The translations under genes and the position numbers were made by a program. A model generated the notes under the pieces. That model saw only the letters and a list, made by a program, of their open reading frames with translations. It was not told the DNA's origin and searched no databases. A stretch of DNA of 64,000 nucleotides, taken from the NCBI GenBank assembly GCA_021769865.1, contig JAETSB010000002.1, forward strand, positions 184,928 through 248,927, read 5' to 3'. This DNA comes from Oscillospiraceae bacterium (GTDB taxonomy: Bacteria > Bacillota > Clostridia > Oscillospirales > Oscillospiraceae). The stretch's first letter is position 1. Each line of letters begins with the position of its first letter. Shown here in pieces: positions 40,862 to 50,553 of the stretch.

Positions 40862-41545
40862 ATGATGACCGCCTTTGCCCGCACCGTCATCCTCTATTTT
40901 CTCATTATGATCGGCCTCCGCCTCATGGGCAAGCGGCAGATCGGCGAGCTGGAGCCCGGCGAGCTGGTGCTGACCATGATGATCTCGGATCTGGCCACTG
41001 TGCCCATGCAGGACTTCGGCATCCCCCTGCTGGCGGGGGTCATTCCCATTCTGACCCTTCTGGCCCTGTCCATGCTGCTGAGCCAGCTGTCCCTGAGCAG
41101 CCTCCGGTTTCGCCGCCTGGCCTGCGGCACGCCCTCCGTCCTCATCCGGGAGGGGGTGCTCCAGCAGGAGGCCATGCGGAAGAACCGCTACACCCTGGAC
41201 GAGCTCCTGGAGGAGCTCCGGGGCCAGGGGATCACCGGCGTGGAGGAGGTCAAATACGCCGTGCTGGAAAACTCCGGCCGCCTCTCCGTCTTCCCCTGGG
41301 CCCGGAACCAGCCTCCCACGGCGGAGGAGCTGGGCGTGGAGGCGCGGGAGGACGCGGCCCTTCCGGTGGTGCTGGTGAACGACGGGCGGCTCCTCCGGCG
41401 GAATCTGGAGGCCCGGGGATTGGATGAGATCTGGCTCCGGAAGGCCCTCCAAAAGGAGGGCCTGGTATCCTGCCGGGAGGCGTTTTTGCTGACGGTGGAC
41501 GAGGCGGGTCGAGTGACCTGCGTGAAAAAGGAGGGCCGGACATGA
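40862..41545 (+). CDS. DUF421 (YetF-like) membrane protein
   Basis: RTVILYFLIMIGLRLMGKRQIGELEPGELVLTMMISDLATVPMQD. Confidence 0.9.
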   Translation: MMTAFARTVILYFLIMIGLRLMGKRQIGELEPGELVLTMMISDLATVPMQDFGIPLLAGVIPILTLLALSMLLSQLSLSSLRFRRLACGTPSVLIREGVLQQEAMRKNRYTLDELLEELRGQGITGVEEVKYAVLENSGRLSVFPWARNQPPTAEELGVEAREDAALPVVLVNDGRLLRRNLEARGLDEIWLRKALQKEGLVSCREAFLLTVDEAGRVTCVKKEGRT

Positions 41546-41925
41546 AGAAGGGCCTGCTGCTCCCCGCCGCCCTGCTGGCGGTCATTTTGGCCTTCTGCCT
41601 CTGGAACAGCGCCGCCATGGCGGCCCATACCGAACGCTGGAGGGCCCAGATGGAGGAGGCGGACCGGCTGGTCCGCCTGGAGGACTGGGAGGGCGCCGCC
41701 GCCGCCCTCCGGGCGGGCTACGCCGACTGGACGGGCCGCCAGACGTATCTTCACTGCGTCACGGGCCACGATGCGGTGGACGACGCGGAGGCCATGTATC
41801 ACCGCGCCCTGGCCTTTGCCGAGCGGGAGGAGGACAGCGAGCTCCGGGCGGAGCTGGCGGACCTCCGGGATCAGCTTCGGCTGCTGGCGGAGATGGAGGA
41901 GTTCTCCCTGCGGAATGTGCTGTAG
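41542..41925 (+). CDS. DUF4363-like protein
   Basis: Single TM then short helical domain; directly coupled to the DUF421 gene. Confidence 0.75.
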   Translation: MKKGLLLPAALLAVILAFCLWNSAAMAAHTERWRAQMEEADRLVRLEDWEGAAAALRAGYADWTGRQTYLHCVTGHDAVDDAEAMYHRALAFAEREEDSELRAELADLRDQLRLLAEMEEFSLRNVL

Positions 41926-41929
41926 AAAA

Positions 41930-41965
41930 TCAGGCGGCTGTCCCCGGTTCGGGACAGCCGCCTGA
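41930..41965. terminator. Bidirectional terminator
   Basis: TCAGGCGGCTGTCCC-CGGTTC-GGGACAGCCGCCTGA. Confidence 0.75.
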
Positions 41966-41971
41966 CGGCGT

Positions 41972-42550
41972 TTACAGGGTTTCTTCAACAGGCGCCTCGG
42001 CGGGCGCTTCCACGGAAGCTGAGACGGCGGAGGGATGAGGCACGGAGATTTCCGTCTCCGCGGCTACCTCCTCGCAGGTCTTCTGCTCCCGGGGCTTCTC
42101 CTCGTCCTCCCACAGGGAGTCGTACTCTTTCTCGTTCTGCCGGGCCAGCATTGCCGATTGCCTTGCGGCGATGTAGAGCTTCATATCGTAATCCATCAGC
42201 TTCTGCAGGTCCTTGGCCGGGACCTTGGCCCCGGAGGCGACGCGGCGGTAGACCTCCATGATCTTGCCCTGTTCCTCCGCCATCTTGGCCTGGGTCTCGG
42301 CCTGGCGGCGGCTGCACTCGTCCCCGAAGACCTTGGTCTCCATGGCGGTGATGCCCATCAGGGCCTTGTCCACCGCGTCATACTGCGCGTCCAGCAGAGA
42401 AAGCTCCCTGGAGAGCTCCAGCCGGTCGAAGGCGGAGGACGTCAGGGGGTGCTGCTCCTGCTCCTTCAAGACCTTGTCCACGGCCTCCCGCTTCTCCCAA
42501 ATCTCGTGCCGGTGGGCGGCGTACGTCTGCTTCGCGTCCCGGATCTTCAT
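41972..42550 (-). CDS. Coiled-coil protein of unknown function
   Basis: MKIRDAKQTYAAHRHEIWEKREAVDKVLKEQEQ; between ackA and terminator. Confidence 0.65.
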   Translation of the reverse strand: MKIRDAKQTYAAHRHEIWEKREAVDKVLKEQEQHPLTSSAFDRLELSRELSLLDAQYDAVDKALMGITAMETKVFGDECSRRQAETQAKMAEEQGKIMEVYRRVASGAKVPAKDLQKLMDYDMKLYIAARQSAMLARQNEKEYDSLWEDEEKPREQKTCEEVAAETEISVPHPSAVSASVEAPAEAPVEETL

Positions 42551-42574
42551 GGCGGTCCCCCTGTTCCGAGTAAT

Positions 42575-43771
42575 TTATTTGCTTACAATCTCCGCCGTGT
42601 CCATGGCGATCATGAGTTCCTCGTTGGTGGGAATCAGCAGCACCTTCACCTTGGAGTCCGCGGCGGAGAGGACGGCCTCCTTGCCCCGGACGTCATTGGC
42701 GGCGGCGTCCAGCTTTACGCCCATGTACTCCAGGCCCTGGCAGACCATGGCGCGGACGGCCTTGTCGTTCTCGCCCACGCCGGCGGTGAAGATGACCGCG
42801 TCCACTCCGCCCATGGCGGCGGCATACGCGCCCACGTACTTGCGGACCTCATAGGCGAACTTCTCCTGGGCCAGGGCGGCCTTGGCGTCGCCCTTGGCGG
42901 CGGCGGCCTCCAGGTCCCGGAAGTCGGAGGAGACGCAGCTGAGGCCCTCCACGCCGGACTTCTTGTTCAGGGCGTTCAGCATGTCGTCGATGCCCATTCC
43001 CCGCTTGTTCATCTCGTACTGGAGGATGCCCGCGTCCAGGTCGCCGGACCGGGTGCCCATGGGCACGCCCGCCAGGGGGGTAAAGCCCATGGAGGTGTCC
43101 ACGCTCTTGCCGCCGTCCACCGCGGTGATGGAGGAGCCGTTGCCCAGGTGGCAGGAGATCAGCTTGAGCTCCTCGGGCTTTTTGCCCAGCATGGCGGCGG
43201 CGCGGCCCGCCACGTACTTGTGGCTGGTACCGTGGAAGCCGTAGCGCCGGACCTTGTCCTCCTCATACCAGGCGTAGGGCAGGGCGTACATATAGGCCTT
43301 GGCGGGCATGGTCTGGTGGAAGGCGGTGTCGAACACGGCCACCATGGGCACGCCGGGCATGACCTTCTGGCAGGCCCGGATGCCCGTGAGGTTGGCGGGG
43401 TTGTGGAGGGGGGCCAGGGGGATGCAGTCCTCGATGGCCTTGAGCACGGCGTCGTCGATAAGGACGGATTTGTTGAACGCCTCGCCGCCGTGGACCACCC
43501 GGTGTCCCACGGCCCCGATCTCGCTCATGGAGGAAATCACGCCGTTGTCCTTGTCCGCCAGGGCGTCCAGCACGGCCTGGATGGCCTCGGAGTGGGTGGG
43601 CATGGGGACGTCGATGGCGTCCAGGGTCTTCTTCCCCTCGGCCTTGTAGGTGAATTTGCCGTCGATGCCGATGCGCTCGCACAGGCCCTTGGCCAGCAGA
43701 ACGCCGCTCGCCGGGTCCAGAAGCTGATACTTCAGGGAAGAGCTGCCCGCGTTGATGACCAGAATGTTCAT
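42575..43771 (-). CDS. ackA: Acetate kinase
   Basis: MNILVINAGSSSLKYQLLD; GHRVVHGGEAF; FDTAFHQTMP; CHLGNGSSITAV. Confidence 0.97.
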   Translation of the reverse strand: MNILVINAGSSSLKYQLLDPASGVLLAKGLCERIGIDGKFTYKAEGKKTLDAIDVPMPTHSEAIQAVLDALADKDNGVISSMSEIGAVGHRVVHGGEAFNKSVLIDDAVLKAIEDCIPLAPLHNPANLTGIRACQKVMPGVPMVAVFDTAFHQTMPAKAYMYALPYAWYEEDKVRRYGFHGTSHKYVAGRAAAMLGKKPEELKLISCHLGNGSSITAVDGGKSVDTSMGFTPLAGVPMGTRSGDLDAGILQYEMNKRGMGIDDMLNALNKKSGVEGLSCVSSDFRDLEAAAAKGDAKAALAQEKFAYEVRKYVGAYAAAMGGVDAVIFTAGVGENDKAVRAMVCQGLEYMGVKLDAAANDVRGKEAVLSAADSKVKVLLIPTNEELMIAMDTAEIVSK

Positions 43772-43964
43772 GATGACCGTCTCCTCTTCTTTTGGGGCGG
43801 GGACTTGCGCCGGCCCCGAATTTCATATAATATAGAGCGGCAGGGAGGGGCGAAGGGCCCGGTTTTCCCCGCTGTCCAACTCCATTATACCAGACTTTTC
43901 GGGAGTTACAACCGCTTTTTTACCAAACTGTCACTTTTTTGTCACCATTTCAAGGGGGAATTTC

Positions 43965-45173
43965 ATGGCCGCCGCTGGTATCATTACAGAGTACGATCCC
44001 CTTCATATGGGCCACGTCCACCTGATGGCGGAGGCGCGCCGCCTCCTGGGGCCGGATACGGGGATCATCTGCGTCATGAGCGGGAACTATGTCCAGCGGG
44101 GGGACTTCGCCATTGTGGGGAAGTGTGCCCGGGCCGCCGCCGCCGTCCGGAGCGGGGCGGACCTGGTGCTGGAGCTGCCGGTCCCCTGGGCCCTTTCCTC
44201 GGCGGAGGGCTTCGCCGCCGGGGCGGTGGAGACCTTGAAGGCCACCGGGGCCGTCACCCATCTGGTCTTCGGCAGCGAGGGCGGAGACGCCGCGCCCCTG
44301 GTCCGCTGCGCGGAGGCCCTGCGCGCGGAGGACTTCCCTGGAAAACTCCGAGAGGAGCTGAAATGCGGGGACAGCTTTCCCGCCGCCCGCCAGCGGGCCC
44401 TGAGAGACCTGGTGGCGGAAGAGGATGCGGCAGCGCTGTCCCGGCCCAACGACACCTTGGGCGTGGAGTACTGCAAGGCCCTGCGGGGCAGCGGTATTCA
44501 ACCCGTGGCTGTGCCCCGCCGGGGGGCGGGACACGACAGCGAGACCGCGGAAGGCGGCTTCGTCTCCGCCTCCGCCATCCGGACGCTGATCCGCCGGGGG
44601 GAGGGGGAGTCCACGCTGGGCCTTATGGCCCCCGCCATGGCGGCGGCGTACCGGGAGGAAGAAGCCGCAGGCCGGGCTCCCTCCGGAATTTGGAACTGCG
44701 AACGGGCAATCCTGGCCCGGCTCCGCTTCCTGGAGGAGGCGGACTGGGCCGCCCTAGACCCGGGAAACGAGGGCCTTTATCGCCGCTTTGCCCGGGCGGG
44801 CCGTTCCGCCGCGTCAGTGATGGAACTGCTGGAGACCGTGAAAACCAAACGCTACCCCCTGGCCCGGCTCCGCCGGACGGTGTTCCGGGCCTATCTGGGA
44901 CTGCCCCCCGCGCCGCCGGAAAAACCCGCCTACCTGCGGGTCCTGGCGGCCAACAGACGGGGGACGGCCTTGCTGGCCGGGATGCGGAGGACCGCCGCCC
45001 TGCCGGTTTTGACCAAGCCCGCCGCCGTCCGCCGCCTGGGACCCGAGGCGCAGAGCCTCTTCGGCCTGGAGGCCCGGGCGGACCGCCTCTACGCCCTGGC
45101 CTGCCCCAAGCCCGCCGCCGTCCCCGACGAGTGGCGGACGGGACCGGTGATTCGCACGGAGGGGGAGGGCTGA
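43965..45173 (+). CDS. tmcAL: TmcAL-like tRNA(Met) cytidine acetate ligase/nucleotidyltransferase
   Basis: AAAGIITEYDPLHMGHVHLMAEARR (HxGH); MSGNYVQRGDFAIVGKCARA; LELPVPWALSSAEGFA. Confidence 0.9.
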   Translation: MAAAGIITEYDPLHMGHVHLMAEARRLLGPDTGIICVMSGNYVQRGDFAIVGKCARAAAAVRSGADLVLELPVPWALSSAEGFAAGAVETLKATGAVTHLVFGSEGGDAAPLVRCAEALRAEDFPGKLREELKCGDSFPAARQRALRDLVAEEDAAALSRPNDTLGVEYCKALRGSGIQPVAVPRRGAGHDSETAEGGFVSASAIRTLIRRGEGESTLGLMAPAMAAAYREEEAAGRAPSGIWNCERAILARLRFLEEADWAALDPGNEGLYRRFARAGRSAASVMELLETVKTKRYPLARLRRTVFRAYLGLPPAPPEKPAYLRVLAANRRGTALLAGMRRTAALPVLTKPAAVRRLGPEAQSLFGLEARADRLYALACPKPAAVPDEWRTGPVIRTEGEG

Positions 45174-45190
45174 ACAAAGGAGGAACCCCT

Positions 45191-46054
45191 ATGAGTACCA
45201 TGATCGCCCTGCTGCTGGTGCTGAGCGCCCTGGTGGGCTGCGCCGGGGAGACGCTGACAAATGTGAAAAACGCCCTGCCGGACCCGCCTGCCGAGGCGAT
45301 CACGTTTTCGGTGGAGCTGGAAGCCTACGAGGAGACCGTCCGGGACGAGGACGGCGCGGTGCTGGCGGAGTGCGCCTATGAGCTGCCGGTGCTGACGGCG
45401 CGGCTGGAAGACGGAAGCGTTTTGGAGACCGCCGCCTCGGCGGAACAGGAGCGGGCCCTGGCGGCGGCGGAGACCTTCAACGGCCGCTTTGCCCAGTGGA
45501 AGACCAACCCCGGGACCCTGGCGGAGACCGCCAAAGAGGACCGGGCCTTTCGGAACGAGTCGGGATTGGAGCCGGTGGCCTACACCGACGACCTGAGCTG
45601 TACGGTTTACCAGACGGAAACCCTCATCAGCATCTCCGGCGTTTACTATACCTACACCGGCGGGGCCCACCCCAACAGCATCCTCATGAGCTGGAATTTC
45701 GACTTGAACGCCGGGGAGTTCTTCGAGCCGGAGATCCTGGACGAGGGCGGGGATTTCCGGGACTACGTCCATCTGGCCCTGGTGAAGCAGGTCCGGGAGA
45801 CCGCCGCGGAGGCGGGCATGACGCCGAAGGACGCCTATTGGGAGGACTACGAAGACATCCTGGCGGACTGGTCCAGCTACGCCGTCAACTTTGACGAGTC
45901 GGGCATGACGGTGGGCTTTTCCCCCTATGAGCTGGCCGCCTATGCCGCCGGCCCCCAAGTGTTCCACCTGACTTACGAGACGCTCCTGCCCCACCTGGGG
46001 CAGCATGGCCGGGCGCTTCTGGGCCTGGAAGACGGCGAACAGAGTACCAATTGA
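45191..46054 (+). CDS. DUF4163/DUF3298 (RsiV-like) exported protein
   Basis: Signal/lipobox VLSALVGCAG; YYTYTGGAHPNSILMSWNFDLNAGEFFEPEILDEGGDF. Confidence 0.82.
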   Translation: MSTMIALLLVLSALVGCAGETLTNVKNALPDPPAEAITFSVELEAYEETVRDEDGAVLAECAYELPVLTARLEDGSVLETAASAEQERALAAAETFNGRFAQWKTNPGTLAETAKEDRAFRNESGLEPVAYTDDLSCTVYQTETLISISGVYYTYTGGAHPNSILMSWNFDLNAGEFFEPEILDEGGDFRDYVHLALVKQVRETAAEAGMTPKDAYWEDYEDILADWSSYAVNFDESGMTVGFSPYELAAYAAGPQVFHLTYETLLPHLGQHGRALLGLEDGEQSTN

Positions 46055-46065
46055 ACAAAAAATAC

Positions 46066-46097
46066 GCGGGCCGTCCGTTTGGACGGCCCGCTTTTTT
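46066..46097. terminator. Terminator
   Basis: GCGGGCCGTCC-GTTT-GGACGGCCCGC then TTTTTT. Confidence 0.88.
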
Positions 46098-46104
46098 CAT
46101 GGAA

Positions 46105-49100
46105 TCAGGTGGTCTCCGCCGGGACGGCCTCCGGCTCAGGAGCCGGGACCTCGAGGGCGGCTTCGGGAAGGCGTTCGTCCTTGCCCTTGCGCCCGAAGAG
46201 GGGCTTCCGGGGTTTCTTGGGAGGCTTCTTGTCCTTCCTGCGGAACACATGGCTCAGGTTGTCGATGACGGAGTAGTAGACCGGCGTGAACACCAGCGTC
46301 ACGACGGTGGAGATCACCATGCCCGCGATCATGGTGATGCCCATGTCGCTCATCATCTCGTTGGTTTCCCCGATCCCCATGGCCATGGGCACCATGGCCA
46401 GGATGGTGGTCAGGGTGGTCATCAGGATGGGCCGCACCCGCAAGGGACAGGCGTGGAGGATGGCGGTCTCCCGGTCCTCGCCCCGGGCCCGGCGGATCTT
46501 GATGTACTCCACCAGAATGATGGAGGAGTTGACCACCGTGCCCGCCAGCATGATGATGGAGACCAGGGACAGCATGGAGAGGTCCCGTCCCGTGACGGGG
46601 AGGCCGAACAGCGACCCGGTAAAGGCCACGGGGAGGATCAGCATGACCATGACGGGCATGAGGAAGCTCTCGAACTGCACCGCCAGGACGAAGTACACCA
46701 GCAGCAGCGCCGCCGCCAGGGCGATCAGCAGGTCGCCGAAGCTCTCCATCATGGTCTCATAGGAGCCGTCGGTCTCCACGGAGTAGCCCTGGGGGAAGGT
46801 GTAGCCGTTCAAAATCTCCCAGATGGCGGCGGTCAGGGCGGCGGTGTCGCCGCTGACGGAGTCGCCGGAGATGGTGACCTGCCGGGTCTGGTTGGACCGG
46901 ACGATGGTCTGGGGGGCCTGCTCGATGGTGACGTTCGCCACGGAGCCCAGGGGCACGGTGCCGCCCATGGCGGAGGGCACGCCCATGGATTTCAGGGCGT
47001 CCAGGCTCTTGGCCGCCGCGCCGCCGCCCCGGACCACCACGTCCAGCTCCCGGCTGTTGATGGTGACCTTGGTGGCGGTGGAGCCGGTGAGCTCCGACCG
47101 GACCGCCTGGCCGATGGCCGCGGCGGTGAGGCCGTACTGGGCGGCGGCCTCCCGGTTGACGGTGACCTTCACCTGGGGCACCTCGTCGGAGAGGGAGCTC
47201 TTCACGTTCACCGCGTCGGGCAGGGCCTCAATCTGGGAGATCAGGTCGTTGGCCAGGAATTCCAGAGTGTCGTAGTCGTCGCCCTCGATGTTGACGGCGA
47301 TGTCCCCGCCGCCGCCCATCATGGCGCTGGCGTCGGAGGCGGAGACGGTGATCTCACAGCCCGCCACGTCCCGCACCGCCGCCCGGAGGGCCACGGCGAT
47401 CTCGTTGCTGCTCCGGTCCCGCTGGGACTTGGAGCCGATGTCCAGCATCATGGTGACGGACTCGTTGGAGGCGATGTAGAACATCTCCTCGATCTCCGGG
47501 ACCGTCTCCTCCGTGATGGCGGACACCCGGTCGGCGATGACGGAGGTCTCGTTCAGCTGGGACCCGATGGGCATGCTGATGCTGAGATTCACCATGCCCT
47601 GGTCCATATCGGGGACCAGGACCATCTTGGTGTTCACCAGGGTGACGCCGAAGAGTACCACCAGGGCGAAGGAGGCCGCCATGCCCAGGAACAGGTGGTG
47701 GACAAAGAAGTTCAGAGTTTTCAGGTAAAAGGCGCTGATCTTCCCCGTCAGCTTTTTCAGGGGCCCGGGCTGCTTCCCCGCCAGCTTTTCCTGGCGGCGG
47801 CGGACCTTCTCCTCGTCCAGGGTGAAGTAGCAGAGGAGGGGCACCAGGGTCAACGAGATGACCAGGGAGGCGAAGATCAGTGAGGCGATGGTGAGGCAGA
47901 AGTCCTTGAACATCATCCCCGCCATGCCCCCGGTGAGGGCCAGGGGGACGAAGACCGCCTCGGTGGTGAGGGTGGAGGCCAGGACGGAGGAGGTGACCTC
48001 CTTCGTGCCCTCGATGCAGGCGTCCGTCCGGCTGTGGCCCTCGGCGGAGAAGCGGTAGATGTTCTCCAGGACCACGATGGAGTTGTCCACGATCATGCCC
48101 ACGCCCATGGCGATGCCGCCTAAGGACATCATGTTCAGCGTCAGGTTGAAGGCCCGCATCAGCACGAACACCGTCAGGATGCAGATGGGCATGGAGACCG
48201 CGATGGTCAGGGTGGCCCCGCCCCGGCGGAGGAACAGCAGCACCACGACGGCCGCCAGCAGCACGCCCTGGAGGATGTTCTGATAGGCGGCGTCCACCGT
48301 CTGGTTGATGTAGTCGCTGGCCAGGTACGGCGCAGACCAATGGAGGCTGGGGTTATCCGCCTGGAGGCTGTCCAGCCGCTTCACCACCTGCTCGGAGACG
48401 TAGACCTCGTTGGCGGCGGACTGCTTGGAGACCTGAAGCACCACGCAGGCGGACTCCCCGGACTTGGCCATGGCGTCCATGTCCTTGTCCTCCAGGGTGA
48501 CGTTGGCCACCTCGCCCAGGCGCACCGCGCCGCCGGTGGGGAGGGAGAGGATCATGTTCCGCACGTCGTCCACCGTCTGGAACTTGGCGTCGGTGGAGAC
48601 GGTCAGCTTTTTGGAGCCGTTTTCCAGGCTGCCGCCGGGGTAGATGAGGTTCTGCCCCGCCAGGAACTGGGACACGTAGGAGGCGCTCAGGCCGTAGCCC
48701 GCCGCCCGGGTGGGGTCCAGCTCCACGGCAATCTGCTGGCTGACGCCGCCGTTCACCGTCACCTGGGCCACGCCGTTGATCCGCTCCAGGGCGGGGACCA
48801 CCAGGTCCTCCGCCAGGGTCTGGAGCTGGCTCAGGTCGTCGCCCACCAGGGCGATCATGGCCGTGGGCATCAGGGCGCTGAGGTTCATGTTGATAATCAC
48901 CGGGTCCATGGCGTCCTCCGGGAGGCTCACCATGTCGAACTGCTCCCGGAGCTTCGTGGCGGCGATGTCCAGATCCGTGCCCTCCACGTAGGTAATCTGG
49001 ATCTGGCTTACGCCGTCGGAGGAGGAGGAGGAGATCTCATCCACGCCGGGGACGGACATGATGGCCCCCTCCAGGGGCCGAGTGACCAGCTCCTCGATGT

Positions 49101-49272
49101 CGCTGGGGTTCGCCCCGGTGTAGTAGCAGGCCACCACGGCCATGGGCATCTCCATGTCCGGCAGCAGGGCCATTTGCAGCTGGGTGGAGAACATCAGGCC
49201 GAAGACGCAGATCAGGATGCTGGCCAAGATGGTCGCCACCTTGTGCTGGATGCTTGCTCTGGCAATACTCAT
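46105..49272 (-). CDS. RND-family efflux transporter, AcrB-like
   Basis: 1055 aa; MALLPDMEMPMAVVACYYTGANPSDIEELVTRPLE; MGVGMIVDNSIVVLENIYR; VLVDNSI-like second TM block. Confidence 0.95.
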   Translation of the reverse strand: MSIARASIQHKVATILASILICVFGLMFSTQLQMALLPDMEMPMAVVACYYTGANPSDIEELVTRPLEGAIMSVPGVDEISSSSSDGVSQIQITYVEGTDLDIAATKLREQFDMVSLPEDAMDPVIINMNLSALMPTAMIALVGDDLSQLQTLAEDLVVPALERINGVAQVTVNGGVSQQIAVELDPTRAAGYGLSASYVSQFLAGQNLIYPGGSLENGSKKLTVSTDAKFQTVDDVRNMILSLPTGGAVRLGEVANVTLEDKDMDAMAKSGESACVVLQVSKQSAANEVYVSEQVVKRLDSLQADNPSLHWSAPYLASDYINQTVDAAYQNILQGVLLAAVVVLLFLRRGGATLTIAVSMPICILTVFVLMRAFNLTLNMMSLGGIAMGVGMIVDNSIVVLENIYRFSAEGHSRTDACIEGTKEVTSSVLASTLTTEAVFVPLALTGGMAGMMFKDFCLTIASLIFASLVISLTLVPLLCYFTLDEEKVRRRQEKLAGKQPGPLKKLTGKISAFYLKTLNFFVHHLFLGMAASFALVVLFGVTLVNTKMVLVPDMDQGMVNLSISMPIGSQLNETSVIADRVSAITEETVPEIEEMFYIASNESVTMMLDIGSKSQRDRSSNEIAVALRAAVRDVAGCEITVSASDASAMMGGGGDIAVNIEGDDYDTLEFLANDLISQIEALPDAVNVKSSLSDEVPQVKVTVNREAAAQYGLTAAAIGQAVRSELTGSTATKVTINSRELDVVVRGGGAAAKSLDALKSMGVPSAMGGTVPLGSVANVTIEQAPQTIVRSNQTRQVTISGDSVSGDTAALTAAIWEILNGYTFPQGYSVETDGSYETMMESFGDLLIALAAALLLVYFVLAVQFESFLMPVMVMLILPVAFTGSLFGLPVTGRDLSMLSLVSIIMLAGTVVNSSIILVEYIKIRRARGEDRETAILHACPLRVRPILMTTLTTILAMVPMAMGIGETNEMMSDMGITMIAGMVISTVVTLVFTPVYYSVIDNLSHVFRRKDKKPPKKPRKPLFGRKGKDERLPEAALEVPAPEPEAVPAETT

Positions 49273-49278
49273 GTTCTT

Positions 49279-50523
49279 TTATTCCCCCTGGCCGCCCTCA
49301 GGAGCGGCGGCTTCGCCGGATTCCGGGTTTTCCTCCGCCGTCTCCGCCGGGGCGTCCCCGCCGGAGACGATGCGGACCGGGTCGCCGTCGTTCAGGTAGG
49401 CCTGGCCCACGGTGACCAGCTGCTGTCCGGCGGAAAGGCCGGTGAGGACCTCCGTCACGCCGTTGCCGGTGAGGCCGGTGGAGACCTCCACGTATTTGGC
49501 GGTATCGTTCTCCACCACGAAGACGTATTGGGTCTCGCCCCGGGTCAGCACCGCCTCGGTGGGCACCACGATGGTGTTCTCGGATACGTCGGTGTGGAAG
49601 GTGACGTCGGCGAACATGCCCGCCAGCAGCCCGTCGGTGTCGGAGGGCAGGGACAGCGTGACGGTGTAGAGCCGGGTCTGCATGTTGGCTGCCCGCTCCA
49701 CGGAGCGGATGGTGGCCTCAAAGCTCTGATTCGCGGCGCTGACGGACACGTCGGCGGTGTCCCCCGCCGAGAGCTTCGGCACCAATGCCTCGGAGACCTG
49801 GACCACGGCCTTCATCTGCTCCGCGCCGTCGATGACGGCCACGGGGGCGGTGTTGGAGATGTAGCCCCCCTCGGTGGCGTTCATGGTCACCAGGGTGCCG
49901 CTGCTGGGGGCGATGACGTTGCCCCGGGCGTCCACGTTCTCCAGCACGGTGTCCAGCTGCTCCACGTTGCTGAGGGCGTTCTGCATGCTGGCCTCCAGCT
50001 GGGAGAGGGTGGAGTTCCGCTGGGCGATGGCGGTCTGCAATTGCAGCTCCGCCTGGTCGATCTCCAGCTGGGAGGCCGCGCCGATCTCATAGAGCTCCTT
50101 CAGGTCCCGGACGTTCTTCTCCGTCAGGGCGATCTGTTTTTCAAAGACCGCCGCCTGGTCGCTGTAGCTCTGGGCGGCGGAGCGGTAGCTGATGCTGGCG
50201 GCGTTCTGGGAGGCCAGGGTGCTTCCCAGGTCCAGGGTGCACAGCATGTCGCCGGCCTTCACCTCGTCTCCCGCCTCGGCGTAGACGGCGGTGCACTTGG
50301 CGCTGACGGCCACCATGATGGTGGACTGGTCCTCCGCCAGCAGCTGGCCGGAGACGGTGTTCTCCGTGTAGATGGTATCCGCCCCGATCTCCTGCACTTG
50401 GACGGCCACGCCCGGGCTGACGGACTCTTCTTCCGGCGTATCCTCCGTCCCGCCGCCGCAGGCGGCCAGGGACAGCGCCAGCACGGCGGCAAGCAGCGCC
50501 GCCAGGATTCTTTTTGTTGTCAT
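49279..50523 (-). CDS. Efflux RND periplasmic-adaptor-type (MFP/HlyD) lipoprotein
   Basis: Lipobox LALSLAACGGG; VSGQLLAEDQSTIMVAVSAKCTAVYAEAGDEVKAGDMLCTLD lipoyl half-motif. Confidence 0.92.
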   Translation of the reverse strand: MTTKRILAALLAAVLALSLAACGGGTEDTPEEESVSPGVAVQVQEIGADTIYTENTVSGQLLAEDQSTIMVAVSAKCTAVYAEAGDEVKAGDMLCTLDLGSTLASQNAASISYRSAAQSYSDQAAVFEKQIALTEKNVRDLKELYEIGAASQLEIDQAELQLQTAIAQRNSTLSQLEASMQNALSNVEQLDTVLENVDARGNVIAPSSGTLVTMNATEGGYISNTAPVAVIDGAEQMKAVVQVSEALVPKLSAGDTADVSVSAANQSFEATIRSVERAANMQTRLYTVTLSLPSDTDGLLAGMFADVTFHTDVSENTIVVPTEAVLTRGETQYVFVVENDTAKYVEVSTGLTGNGVTEVLTGLSAGQQLVTVGQAYLNDGDPVRIVSGGDAPAETAEENPESGEAAAPEGGQGE

Positions 50524-50553
50524 GTAGTTCCTCCAAATCGTCGTTGCTCGTCT

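Noticed and set aside
42035-46054. 1339-aa plus-strand ORF
   Set aside because: Most of it is antisense to ackA and the coiled-coil gene and out of frame with tmcAL. Only its last 287 codons (45191-46054) are a real CDS joined by chance in the same open frame.
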